Below, in pieces: positions 55,334 to 63,127 of a stretch of 64,000 bases of DNA; positions within the stretch are counted from its first letter, which is position 1, and every line of letters starts with the position of its first letter. The notes below the pieces were generated by a model, which ran no database searches, had not been told where the DNA came from, and worked only from the letters and a program-made list of their open reading frames with translations. Position numbers and translations under genes: made by a program. Location of the stretch: the NCBI GenBank assembly GCA_039592335.1, contig JBDHBX010000013.1, positions 1 to 64,000 on the forward strand. The letters run 5' to 3'. Origin of the DNA: WVYX01 sp039592335 (GTDB lineage Bacteria; Gemmatimonadota; Gemmatimonadetes; Gemmatimonadales; GWC2-71-9).

Positions 55334-55746
55334 AGCCTCCCCGCTTCCCGCGCCACGGCGTCGAGCACGCCGTTAATGAACGCCGGGGCCTTAGCGCCGG
55401 CAAACCAGTGGGCGAGGCGCACGGCCTCGGAGATCACGACCCGCGGGGGGACGTCTTCGTGCGACAGCTCGTGGAGCGCGAGACGCAGGATATTCTGTTC
55501 GATAGTGCCGATCCGGTCGATGCGCCAGTTCTCCACGGTGGGTGCGATCTGGGCGTCGAGTCGCTCGACGTCTTGCGCGATCGCGGTGGCGAGGGGCTCG
55601 GCGTCCTCGAATCCGGCGCGCCAAGCGGGCGCTCCCCGCAGGAGACCCTCGACGACGTCCCGGACCGGCGGGCGGCCGTGGAGCTCCCAGACGTAGAGCA
55701 GCTGGAGCGTCCGGGCGCGCCGCCTGGTCTCAGCCCTCAGCACCAT
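55330..55746 (-). CDS. nusB: Transcription antitermination factor NusB
   Basis: A 138-residue helical protein that binds boxA RNA with NusE. RRRARTLQLLYVWELHG is the RNA-binding N-terminus. WRIDRIGTIEQNILRLALHELSHEDVPPRVVISEAVRLAHWFAGAKAPAFINGVLDAVARE is the family core. The ATG at 55746 lies inside the end of ribH (17-bp overlap); the longer frame is antisense-like basic sequence. ribH-nusB coupling is common in bacteria. Confidence 0.92.
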   Translation of the reverse strand: MVLRAETRRRARTLQLLYVWELHGRPPVRDVVEGLLRGAPAWRAGFEDAEPLATAIAQDVERLDAQIAPTVENWRIDRIGTIEQNILRLALHELSHEDVPPRVVISEAVRLAHWFAGAKAPAFINGVLDAVAREAGRL

Positions 55747-56209
55747 CCTCGAGCGCTTGAAGCGCGTGGCTCGTCTCGATCGCCGCCTGGGCCGCTTCCT
55801 CTCCCTTGTTCCCCGCCTCACCGCCAGCACGCGCCAGGGCCTGGGCCAGCGTGTCGCAAGTCAGGAGCCCGAAGCCGACGGGGAGACCGAAGCGGCCCGC
55901 CGCGTCGGTGAGACCACGAGTCGCCGCCTGGGACACGTACTCGAAGTGGGGGGTCTCGCCGCGGATCACCGCACCGAGGGCCACCGCCAGCTCGTAGCGG
56001 CCCGTCCCCAGCCCGCTGCGTACCACGACCGGTAGCTCGAACGCGCCGGGGACCCAGACCACGTCCACCGCCTCCTCGGCAAACCCCGCCCGGGACAGGG
56101 CCGCCCTCGCACCGTCGAGCAGTTTGCGGGTCACTCCCTCGTTGAAGCGGCTGACCACGACGAGCGCCCGCCCCGTGGTGCGCGCGCCCCCATCGGTCGA
56201 GGAAGTCAT
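55730..56209 (-). CDS. ribH: Lumazine synthase
   Basis: A 159-residue enzyme that condenses the ribityl pyrimidine with dihydroxybutanone phosphate to lumazine. VVVSRFNEGVTRKLLDGA, VVWVPGAFELPVV, ALGAVIRGETPHFEYVSQAATRGL and PVGFGLLTCDTLAQA are all present. The ATG at 56209 is one base past the ribBA stop; an upstream start would lie inside ribBA. Confidence 0.95.
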   Translation of the reverse strand: MTSSTDGGARTTGRALVVVSRFNEGVTRKLLDGARAALSRAGFAEEAVDVVWVPGAFELPVVVRSGLGTGRYELAVALGAVIRGETPHFEYVSQAATRGLTDAAGRFGLPVGFGLLTCDTLAQALARAGGEAGNKGEEAAQAAIETSHALQALEDGAEG

Positions 56210-56210
56210 C

Positions 56211-57416
56211 CTAGTGGGCGAAGAGGTGGCCGAGCTTGTCGCGCTTGACGCGGAGGTACGCCTGGCTCTCCTCGGTGGGGTCGGCAACGAGCGGCACGCG
56301 CTCCACGATCTCGAGGCCGTACCCGTCGAGGCCGACCATCTTGCGGGGGTTGTTTGTGAGCACCCGGATGGAACTCAGCCCTAGATCCATGAGGATCTGC
56401 GCGCCGATGCCGTAGTTGCGAAGATCGGGTGCGAACCCAAGCGCCTCGTTCGCCTCCACCGTGTCGCGGCCCGAGTCCTGGAGCTCGTAGGCCTTGAGCT
56501 TGTTGAGCAGACCGATCCCGCGTCCCTCCTGATCGAGGTAGACCACGACGCCCTGTCCCTCCTCGGCGATCATGCGCATGGCCGCCTCGAGCTGGGGCCC
56601 GCAATCGCAGCGGTGCGATCCGAAGACATCGCCGGTGAGACACTTGGAGTGCATCCGCACGAGCACGTTCTGCCGCCGCTCGACCTCGCCGAACACCAGC
56701 GCCACGTGCTCGTGGGCGTCCACGTCGTTCTGGTAGCCGATGATGCGGAACGCGCCATGCGGCGTGGGGAGCCGTGCATCCGCGATACGGTGCACGAGGC
56801 GCTCGTTCTGCAGACGATACGCCACCAGCTGCGCCACGGTCACGAAGGTGAGATCGTGGTTCGTCGCGAACTGTTCGAGTTGGGGCCGGCGCATCATGGT
56901 GCCGTCATCGGCAAGCACCTCACAGATCACGCCGCCCGGGTACAGTCCGGCGAGCCGCGCCAGGTCCACGCTCGCCTCCGTGTGGCCCACGCGTTGCAGC
57001 ACGCCTCCCGGGCGACCTCGCAGCGGGAAGACGTGGCCGGGCCGCCGCAGGTCCGACGGTACGGTGGCCGGGTCGATCGCCACCTGCACCGTCTTGGCGC
57101 GATCCGCCACCGAGATCCCCGTCGTGACGCCAAAGCGCTTCGCCGCATCCACGCTCACCGTGAACGCGGTCTCGTATGCGTCGGAGCTCTCCTCCGCCAT
57201 CTGGGGCAGTCCCAGCGCCTGACACCGCTCCGAGGTCAGGGTGAGACAAATGAGGCCGCGACCGTGGGTGGCCATGAAGTTGATCATGTCCGGCGTGACC
57301 TGCTCGGCCGCGCCAACCAGATCGCCCTCGCTCTCCCGGTCCTCGTCATCCGCCACCAGGACGAGCTTGCCCCGCCTGATGTCCTCGATGGCCTGCTCGA
57401 TGGTCCCGAACTTCAT
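56211..57416 (-). CDS. ribBA: Bifunctional DHBP synthase / GTP cyclohydrolase II
   Basis: A 401-residue fusion for the two entry steps of riboflavin synthesis. The RibB half (1-200) has VADDEDRESEGDL and MATHGRGLICLTL. The RibA half has RMHSKCLTGDVFGSHRCDCGPQ with the zinc cysteines, VVYLDQEGRGIGLLNKLKAYELQD and GIGAQILMDLG. Both active sites look intact. Confidence 0.96.
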   Translation of the reverse strand: MKFGTIEQAIEDIRRGKLVLVADDEDRESEGDLVGAAEQVTPDMINFMATHGRGLICLTLTSERCQALGLPQMAEESSDAYETAFTVSVDAAKRFGVTTGISVADRAKTVQVAIDPATVPSDLRRPGHVFPLRGRPGGVLQRVGHTEASVDLARLAGLYPGGVICEVLADDGTMMRRPQLEQFATNHDLTFVTVAQLVAYRLQNERLVHRIADARLPTPHGAFRIIGYQNDVDAHEHVALVFGEVERRQNVLVRMHSKCLTGDVFGSHRCDCGPQLEAAMRMIAEEGQGVVVYLDQEGRGIGLLNKLKAYELQDSGRDTVEANEALGFAPDLRNYGIGAQILMDLGLSSIRVLTNNPRKMVGLDGYGLEIVERVPLVADPTEESQAYLRVKRDKLGHLFAH

Positions 57417-57429
57417 AACAACCTTCCTT

Positions 57430-58056
57430 CTATCCTTCAGGGGTGGGCGGCGCGACTGCGGCGCCCTGCCCCCTCTGTTCCAGCACCTGTTTCACGTACT
57501 TCCCGATGATGTCCGCCTCCACGTGCACCCGATCACCTGGCGCGAGCGACCCGAGTGTGGTGTTGTCTCTCGTGAACGGGATCACGGAGAGCTGGACGAC
57601 GCCGGGGTCCGGGAGCGCGTTCACCGTCATGCTCACCCCATCCACCGTGATGGAGCCGTACGGCACGGAGATCTCGGCCACGTCGGGCGGCACGGCGATG
57701 TCGACCAGCACGGCATCCGCCTCGGGGCGCACGCCACGCACTTCGGCCACGCCGTCCACGTGTCCCTGTACCCAGTGGCCCCCGAACCGGTCGCCGGCGG
57801 CCATGGCGCGCTCCAGATTGACGTGCTCGCCTTCGCCGATGTCACCGAATCGAGTGCGCCCGCGCGTCGTGACGACCGCCTCGATCTTGAACCACCCGTC
57901 TCCCGTCTCGACGATGGTCATGCACGCGCCGTTCACCGAGACGCTCTCACCAACCGCCAGGTCCGCATACGGCGCCTCGATGGTGAGCGCGCAGCGCTCG
58001 CCGTCGCGCTCCACTCGCGCCACGGCGCCCATCGCCGTCACGATTCCGGTAAACAT
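57430..58056 (-). CDS. ribE: Riboflavin synthase, alpha chain
   Basis: A 208-residue trimeric enzyme that dismutates two lumazines to riboflavin. MFTGIVTAMGAVARVE is the standard start. The two tandem barrels carry SVNGACMTIVETGDGWF and TVDGVSMTVNALPDPG, and GHWVQGHVDGVAEV is also conserved. The start lies inside the ribD end (19-bp overlap). Confidence 0.95.
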   Translation of the reverse strand: MFTGIVTAMGAVARVERDGERCALTIEAPYADLAVGESVSVNGACMTIVETGDGWFKIEAVVTTRGRTRFGDIGEGEHVNLERAMAAGDRFGGHWVQGHVDGVAEVRGVRPEADAVLVDIAVPPDVAEISVPYGSITVDGVSMTVNALPDPGVVQLSVIPFTRDNTTLGSLAPGDRVHVEADIIGKYVKQVLEQRGQGAAVAPPTPEG

Positions 58057-59138
58057 AGCTCCCGATCGACTACCAGTAATGTATCCGGTCCCAGTCCCCG
58101 ACGCTCCGTCACCACCCAGCGGACACTGTCCTCCAGGGGGAGCCCACCGCGGTCGCCGAAGGCGGGCACACCAACCCCGAGCCAGAGCGGCGCCTGGATC
58201 CAGTAGATTCGATCCACCAGGTGTGCTTCGAGCAGGGCACCGGCGAGGGAGCCCCCCCCTTCGACCAATACGGAGCGCATCCCAGCGGAGCGCAGCTCGG
58301 TCACGACCTGCTCCACCCCGTCCGCCGCCCGCACCGTCACGCCCGTGCCGTCGAGGTCGGCCTCGGTTCGCTCGAACGTGTGCGATCCAGTGATGACCAC
58401 GGTAGGCACCTCGTGCGCCGTGCGCACCAGTTGTGAGTCCCGTCGCACCATGCCGCTCTTCGTCAACAACACCCTGGCGGGAGGCACCCGGGGCTCGACC
58501 GACCCGCGCACGGTGAGCATCGGATCGTCCACCTCCACGGTGCGCCGCCCCACCGCGATGCCGTCGAACCCCGCCCGCAGCCAGTGCACGTACTCGCGCG
58601 CCTCGGCGCCCGAGATCCACTTGGAGCGACCGCTCTCGTCGGCCAGCAGTCCGTCGAGCGAGCTTGCCACCTTGAGCGCGATGAACGGCCGATCGGGACG
58701 CTCCTGCGCCCACAAGAACGGCGCATTCAGCGCGGCGGCCTCCTCGCGCATCAGCCCTTCGTCCACCTCGACGCCGGCCTCTCGCAGGCGCTCCGCACCG
58801 CCGCCGGCTTCAGGTGTGGGGTCCCGCAACGGCAGCACCACACGGGCCACGCCCGCCTCGAGGATCGCGTCGGTGCACGGCGGCGTCTTGCCCGAGTGAT
58901 TGCACGGTTCGAGGCTCACCACCATGGTAGCGCCCTTGGGATCGGGACAATCGCCGAGCGCCACGATCTCGGCGTGCGATTCCCCGTACTCCGCGTGGTA
59001 CCCCTCCCCAATCACCTCCCCGTCGCGCAGCAGCACCGCACCCACGAGCGGGTTGGGGGCGACTCGACCCCACCCCCACCGGGCGAGGGCGAGCGCGCGC
59101 TCCATGGCACGCCGCTCCACGGACTCCCGCTCAGACAA
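58038..59138 (-). CDS. ribD: Bifunctional riboflavin deaminase/reductase
   Basis: A 366-residue fusion. The deaminase half has PNPLVGAVL, SHAEIVAL and LEPCNHSGKTPPC, giving the HAE and PC-C zinc residues. The reductase half has FIALKVASSLDGLLADESGRSKWISG, DGIAVGRRTVEVDDPMLTVR and VLVEGGGSLAGALLE. TTG start with GGGAG six bases upstream; an ATG eleven codons later is the alternative. Confidence 0.94.
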   Translation of the reverse strand: MSERESVERRAMERALALARWGWGRVAPNPLVGAVLLRDGEVIGEGYHAEYGESHAEIVALGDCPDPKGATMVVSLEPCNHSGKTPPCTDAILEAGVARVVLPLRDPTPEAGGGAERLREAGVEVDEGLMREEAAALNAPFLWAQERPDRPFIALKVASSLDGLLADESGRSKWISGAEAREYVHWLRAGFDGIAVGRRTVEVDDPMLTVRGSVEPRVPPARVLLTKSGMVRRDSQLVRTAHEVPTVVITGSHTFERTEADLDGTGVTVRAADGVEQVVTELRSAGMRSVLVEGGGSLAGALLEAHLVDRIYWIQAPLWLGVGVPAFGDRGGLPLEDSVRWVVTERRGLGPDTLLVVDRELCLPES

Positions 59139-60153
59139 CGCGCACTCCCGCGCCCTCGACCACTCGGCCCACGATCCAGCTATCGATGCCGATGCCCTGC
59201 GCCGCCTGCCGCACGGCAGGCTCGTCGTCGGATGCCACGACCGCGATCATCCCCAGGCCCATGTTGAACACCTCCACCATCTCGTCGGCACTCACCTTCC
59301 CCGCCTGTTCGAGCAGACGGAAGATGCCGGGCACCTCCCAGCTAGCGCGATCGATCTCGGCCGCGCAGCCCTCCGGCAGCGCGCGACCCACGTTGCCCGG
59401 GATGCCACCGCCGGTGATGTGGGCCAGGGCGTGCACGTGCGATAGCACCGGCCCGACGGCCTTCCGATAGCTGCGGTGCACCTTGAGCAACTCGTCCCCG
59501 ACGGTCACACCGAGATCGGGGAGCTGGCTGTCGATGTCCAGACCGAGCTCATCGAACACGACTCGGCGCGCCAGCGTGTACCCGTTGGTGTGGAGTCCGC
59601 TCGAGGCGTACCCCACCAGCACGTCGCCCGGCCGCACCGTATCGCCGTGGAGCGCACGACCCTCATCCACCACCCCCACGATGGTACCGGCGAGGTCGTA
59701 ATGGCCCGCCTGGTAGAGGTCGGGGAGCTGCGCCGTCTCGCCGCCGACCAGGGTCATCTCGTGCTCCCGGCAGCCTCGCGCGACGCCTTCCACCAGCGCC
59801 GCGATGGTGTCGGTCGAGACGCTTGCGACGGCGAGGTAGTCGAGAAACGCGAGGGGCGTGGCGCCGTGCACCAGGATGTCATTTACCGAGTGATTGACCA
59901 AGTCCTCGCCAACGGTGTCGTGCCGGCCCGCACGGATCGCCACCAGCACCTTGGTGCCCACGCCGTCGGTGCTCATGACCAACACCGGGCGCTCGAAGCC
60001 GTCAGGCACGCGGATCATCCCGCCGAACGCCCCCAGGGCTCCTCGCGCCAGCTCGGTACGCGTCGAGGCCACCGACTCGGCAATGCGCCGCTTCGCCTGG
60101 CCCGCGGCATCGAGGTCCACGCCAGCGGCACGGTACCGCTCTGCCTGCGTCAC
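59131..60153 (-). CDS. purM: Phosphoribosylformylglycinamidine cyclo-ligase (AIR synthetase)
   Basis: A 340-residue purine-pathway enzyme closing the imidazole ring with ATP. VLVMSTDGVGTKVLVAIRAGRHDTVGEDLVNHSVNDILVHGATPLAFLDY, LVGGETAQLPDLY and HITGGGIPGNVGRALP are diagnostic. GTG start in GTGA overlap with the kinase gene; 8-bp overlap with ribD. GTP from this pathway is the substrate of RibA. Confidence 0.96.
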   Translation of the reverse strand: MTQAERYRAAGVDLDAAGQAKRRIAESVASTRTELARGALGAFGGMIRVPDGFERPVLVMSTDGVGTKVLVAIRAGRHDTVGEDLVNHSVNDILVHGATPLAFLDYLAVASVSTDTIAALVEGVARGCREHEMTLVGGETAQLPDLYQAGHYDLAGTIVGVVDEGRALHGDTVRPGDVLVGYASSGLHTNGYTLARRVVFDELGLDIDSQLPDLGVTVGDELLKVHRSYRKAVGPVLSHVHALAHITGGGIPGNVGRALPEGCAAEIDRASWEVPGIFRLLEQAGKVSADEMVEVFNMGLGMIAVVASDDEPAVRQAAQGIGIDSWIVGRVVEGAGVRVV

Positions 60154-61109
60154 GCTCCCTCCTTGGCGGCTGACGGCATGGCGGAAAGCGGATCAGCCTC
60201 CGGCTCGATGTCGAACCGCACCAACTCGGCGAACGCCCGTACCCTCGCGGTCACTTCCGCTGGCCCGATCTCATCGAACCGATCGATCGAGAATCGCTCC
60301 ACGGCAAAGGAGCCCATGGCGGCGCCGTACACCATGGCCCGGCGCAGGTTGTCCGGCGACACGTCATCGGTGCGCGCCAGGTGTGCCATGAATCCGCCCG
60401 CGAAGGCATCACCGGCCCCGGTCGGATCGAACACCTCCTCCAGCGGGAACGCCGGGATGTAGAATAGCCGCTCCGACTCGTACAGCACCGCGCCGTACGC
60501 GCCCTGCTTCACGACCACCGTGGACGGACCCGCATCCACAATCCACCGTGCCGCCCGGTACACGTTCCAGTCGCCCGAGAGCTCGCGCGCCTCGGCGTCG
60601 TTCACGAGCAGCACGTCGATCCGCTTCATCAACTCCATCAAGGCGTCCCGCTTGCTGTGGATCCAGTAGTTCATGGTGTCGCACGCAACGAGCGCGGGCT
60701 CATGAATCTGATCCAGCACACGGAGCTGGAGCTCCGGATCGATGTTGCCCAAGAACACGTAGCGCGCATCGCGGAACGCCTCGGGGATCTGCGGATCGAA
60801 GGCAGCAAACACACCGAGGCGAGTATCGAGCGTCTCCCGGTTCTGCAGGTCGTACGAGTACTCCCCCTTCCAGCGGAAGCTCTCCCCCACGGCATGCTCC
60901 ACACCGCGGAGGTCCGCGCCCCGCTCCGCCAGCTGCTCTAGGGCGTGCTCCGGATAGTCGTCACCCACCACGCCCACGATCTGCACGGGATACAGGATGC
61001 CAGCCGCGCTGCTGAAGAAGACCGCCGACCCCCCCAGGGCGTCGTCCCGCTCGCCGAACGGCGTCTTCACCGAGTCGAGCGCGATGCTCCCCACCACCAA
61101 CAGGCTCAT
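60150..61109 (-). CDS. PfkB-family carbohydrate kinase
   Basis: A 319-residue ribokinase-fold kinase. LLVVGSIALDSVKTPFG and GGSAVFFSSAAGILYPVQIVGVVGDD form the sugar-binding N-terminus. VVVKQGAYGAVLY and DPTGAGDAFAGGFMAHL, with the catalytic Asp, form the ATP end. The substrate could be a sugar, adenosine or another nucleoside. The closest type by motif is the family often annotated as sugar or adenosine kinase. It overlaps purM by 4 bp, so a nucleoside role next to ahcY/purM products is possible but not shown. Confidence 0.88.
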   Translation of the reverse strand: MSLLVVGSIALDSVKTPFGERDDALGGSAVFFSSAAGILYPVQIVGVVGDDYPEHALEQLAERGADLRGVEHAVGESFRWKGEYSYDLQNRETLDTRLGVFAAFDPQIPEAFRDARYVFLGNIDPELQLRVLDQIHEPALVACDTMNYWIHSKRDALMELMKRIDVLLVNDAEARELSGDWNVYRAARWIVDAGPSTVVVKQGAYGAVLYESERLFYIPAFPLEEVFDPTGAGDAFAGGFMAHLARTDDVSPDNLRRAMVYGAAMGSFAVERFSIDRFDEIGPAEVTARVRAFAELVRFDIEPEADPLSAMPSAAKEGA

Positions 61110-61113
61110 CGAT

Positions 61114-62763
61114 CTACATCCGTTCCGGGGCCGTGACCCCCAAGAGGTTCAAGCCGTTGGCCAGCACGACCTGTGCCGCCCTGGCCAGCACCAGCCGCGC
61201 TCGCTCGAGGTCCTCGCCCACACCCACCACCCGATGGTGGTGATACCACGCGTTGACCAGCCGCGCGATCTCCTCCAGATAGGCGATGATGCGGTGCGGC
61301 TCCAGGGCCTCGGCCGCCTTCTCGACCTGCAGCGGCAACTCGCCGAGTCGCTTGATGAGCTCCTGCTCGACCGGCTCGCCCAGCAGTGACAGATCGACGC
61401 CGTCGGCGGCCACCTGTGCCGGCGCGACGTTCGCCGTGCGGAAGATTCCCGCCATGCGCGTGTGCGCGTACTGCACGTAGTAGACTGGATTCTCCTCCGA
61501 CTGCTTCGTCGCGAGGTCGATGTCGAACACGAACTGCGCGTCGCCCTTACGCATCAGGAAGAAGTAGCGAGCGGCATCCACGCCGGTCTCTTCGTACAGA
61601 TCCCGCAGCGTGACGAACTCGCCCGTCCGTTTCGAGAAGCGGACCTCCTGCCCATGCCGCATCACCCGCACCAGCTGCACGATCATCGCGTGGAAGAAGC
61701 CGTCGGCCGCACCGAGCGCCTTGAGGGCCGCGCGCATGCGCGGCACGTAGCCATGGTGGTCGGCACCCCACACGTCGATCGCGCGGTCGAACCCGCGGCC
61801 CGCCTTGTTGCGGTGGTACGCCAGGTCCGGGAGGAAGTAGGTGAAGCTGCCGTCCTGCTTGCGCAGCACCCGATCCTTCTCGTCGCCGAACGCCGAGGTC
61901 TTGAGCCACACAGCGCCATCCCGCTCGTAGGCGAGCCGCTTGGCGCTCAGCTCGGCCAGCGTCTGCTGGAGCTCGTCGCCGCGATAGAGCTCGCTCTCCG
62001 AGAAGACGACCTCGAACCGCACGCCGAAGTCAGCGAGATCGCGATCCTGCTCCTCGCGCTGCGTCCGCACGGCGATCTCGCGGGCCCGCACCACCCCCTC
62101 GGCGGGCGGGAGATCCGCGAACTCAATGCCCTCATGCTCCAGGATCTGCCGCGCCAACTCCTCGAGGTACTGACCGTGGTAGCCGCCTTCAGGCAGCTCC
62201 GCTTCCCGCCCCACCGCCTGCTGCACCCGTGCCCAGAGCGACGCGGCCAACCGCTCGATCTGGACGCCGGCATCGTTGACGTAGAACTCCCGCACGACAT
62301 CGTGCCCCGTCGCCTCGAGCAAGGACGCCACGGCGTCCCCGAGCGCCGCTCCGCGGCCGTGTCCCACGTGCAGGGGCCCCGTGGGGTTGGCCGACACGAA
62401 CTCCACATTCACGCGCCGGCCGCTGCCCGCGGTCGACCGGCCGAAGGCATCCGCCTCGCGCAGCACGCGCACAAGCACGTCGGCCAGGGCCGCCTCGGCG
62501 AGCCAGAAGTTGATGAAGCCGGGCCCGGCGATTTCCGTGCGGGACACGAGCCCGGGGGGCGCCTCGAGCTCGGCAAGGATGGTCTCCGCCAGCTCCCGCG
62601 GCCGCCGCTCGAGGGGCTTGGCGAGCTGGAGCGCCACGTTGGTGGCGAGATCGCCGTGGGTTGGATCGCGCGGACGTTCCAGCAACACCTCGGTGCCGGA
62701 CGCGCCCAACGCGTCCACCACCTGCTGCAGCGCCTCACGGAGCCGGTCGGCCCCCTGGGTCAG
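61114..62763 (-). CDS. argS: Arginyl-tRNA synthetase
   Basis: A 549-residue class I synthetase. The N-terminal ADD1 domain has VLLERPRDPTHGDLATNVALQLAK. The HIGH-type signature is NPTGPLHVGHGRGAALGD, the KMSK-like loop is RFSKRTGEF, and the C-terminal DALR domain ends VLANGLNLLGVTAPERM. No ATG is available near the expected N-terminus. CTG at 62763 would overlap the upstream stop as CTGA, with GGGAG upstream; GTG at 62721 is the next choice, at the cost of 14 conserved-looking residues. Confidence 0.92.
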   Translation of the reverse strand: MTQGADRLREALQQVVDALGASGTEVLLERPRDPTHGDLATNVALQLAKPLERRPRELAETILAELEAPPGLVSRTEIAGPGFINFWLAEAALADVLVRVLREADAFGRSTAGSGRRVNVEFVSANPTGPLHVGHGRGAALGDAVASLLEATGHDVVREFYVNDAGVQIERLAASLWARVQQAVGREAELPEGGYHGQYLEELARQILEHEGIEFADLPPAEGVVRAREIAVRTQREEQDRDLADFGVRFEVVFSESELYRGDELQQTLAELSAKRLAYERDGAVWLKTSAFGDEKDRVLRKQDGSFTYFLPDLAYHRNKAGRGFDRAIDVWGADHHGYVPRMRAALKALGAADGFFHAMIVQLVRVMRHGQEVRFSKRTGEFVTLRDLYEETGVDAARYFFLMRKGDAQFVFDIDLATKQSEENPVYYVQYAHTRMAGIFRTANVAPAQVAADGVDLSLLGEPVEQELIKRLGELPLQVEKAAEALEPHRIIAYLEEIARLVNAWYHHHRVVGVGEDLERARLVLARAAQVVLANGLNLLGVTAPERM

Positions 62764-63071
62764 GATTCCGCTCCCGTTTTCTTGGGTTTCTTGGTCGTGG
62801 AGGAACTCTCGGAGCCGCCGGACTTCTTTCCACCTTCGGACGCCGCGGATTTCTTTTCGCCTTCGGACGCCGCCGGCTTCTTGTCGCCGGCCCGCTTGTA
62901 GTCGGTGATGTAGAAGCCCGAGCCCTTGAAGTGGATGCCGGCACCACCCGTAATGCGACGCTCGCCGCGGGTGCCGCACTCGGGGCACTTGGCGCGCGTC
63001 TGGTCCGAGATCTTCTGAAATGCCTCGTATTCGTGCCCGCACTGCGGGCAGCGGTAGTCGTACGTCGGCAT
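62760..63071 (-). CDS. FmdB-family zinc ribbon protein
   Basis: A 103-residue protein. A zinc ribbon at 1-45 (Cys8-x2-Cys11 and Cys29-x2-Cys32; PTYDYRCPQCGHEYEAFQKI, KCPECGTRGERRITGGAGIHFKGSGFYITDYK) is typical of FmdB/regulatory zinc ribbons. The C-terminal 50 residues are low-complexity Lys/Ser/Glu with a repeated KKSAASEG-type unit. The function of the family is not established. It appears to be the first gene of the long minus-strand operon and probably has its promoter just upstream (63072-63127, AT-richer ACTACAATAGGATAG). Confidence 0.88.
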   Translation of the reverse strand: MPTYDYRCPQCGHEYEAFQKISDQTRAKCPECGTRGERRITGGAGIHFKGSGFYITDYKRAGDKKPAASEGEKKSAASEGGKKSGGSESSSTTKKPKKTGAES

Positions 63072-63127
63072 CCTTAAGTTCCGTAACTACAATAGGATAG
63101 GGAACTTAGCCGTCCCCTCGGCGCGGG

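Noticed and set aside
57417..59138. FMN riboswitch for the rib genes
   Set aside because: The rib genes overlap or nearly touch within a longer operon, and no RFN element sequence was seen.
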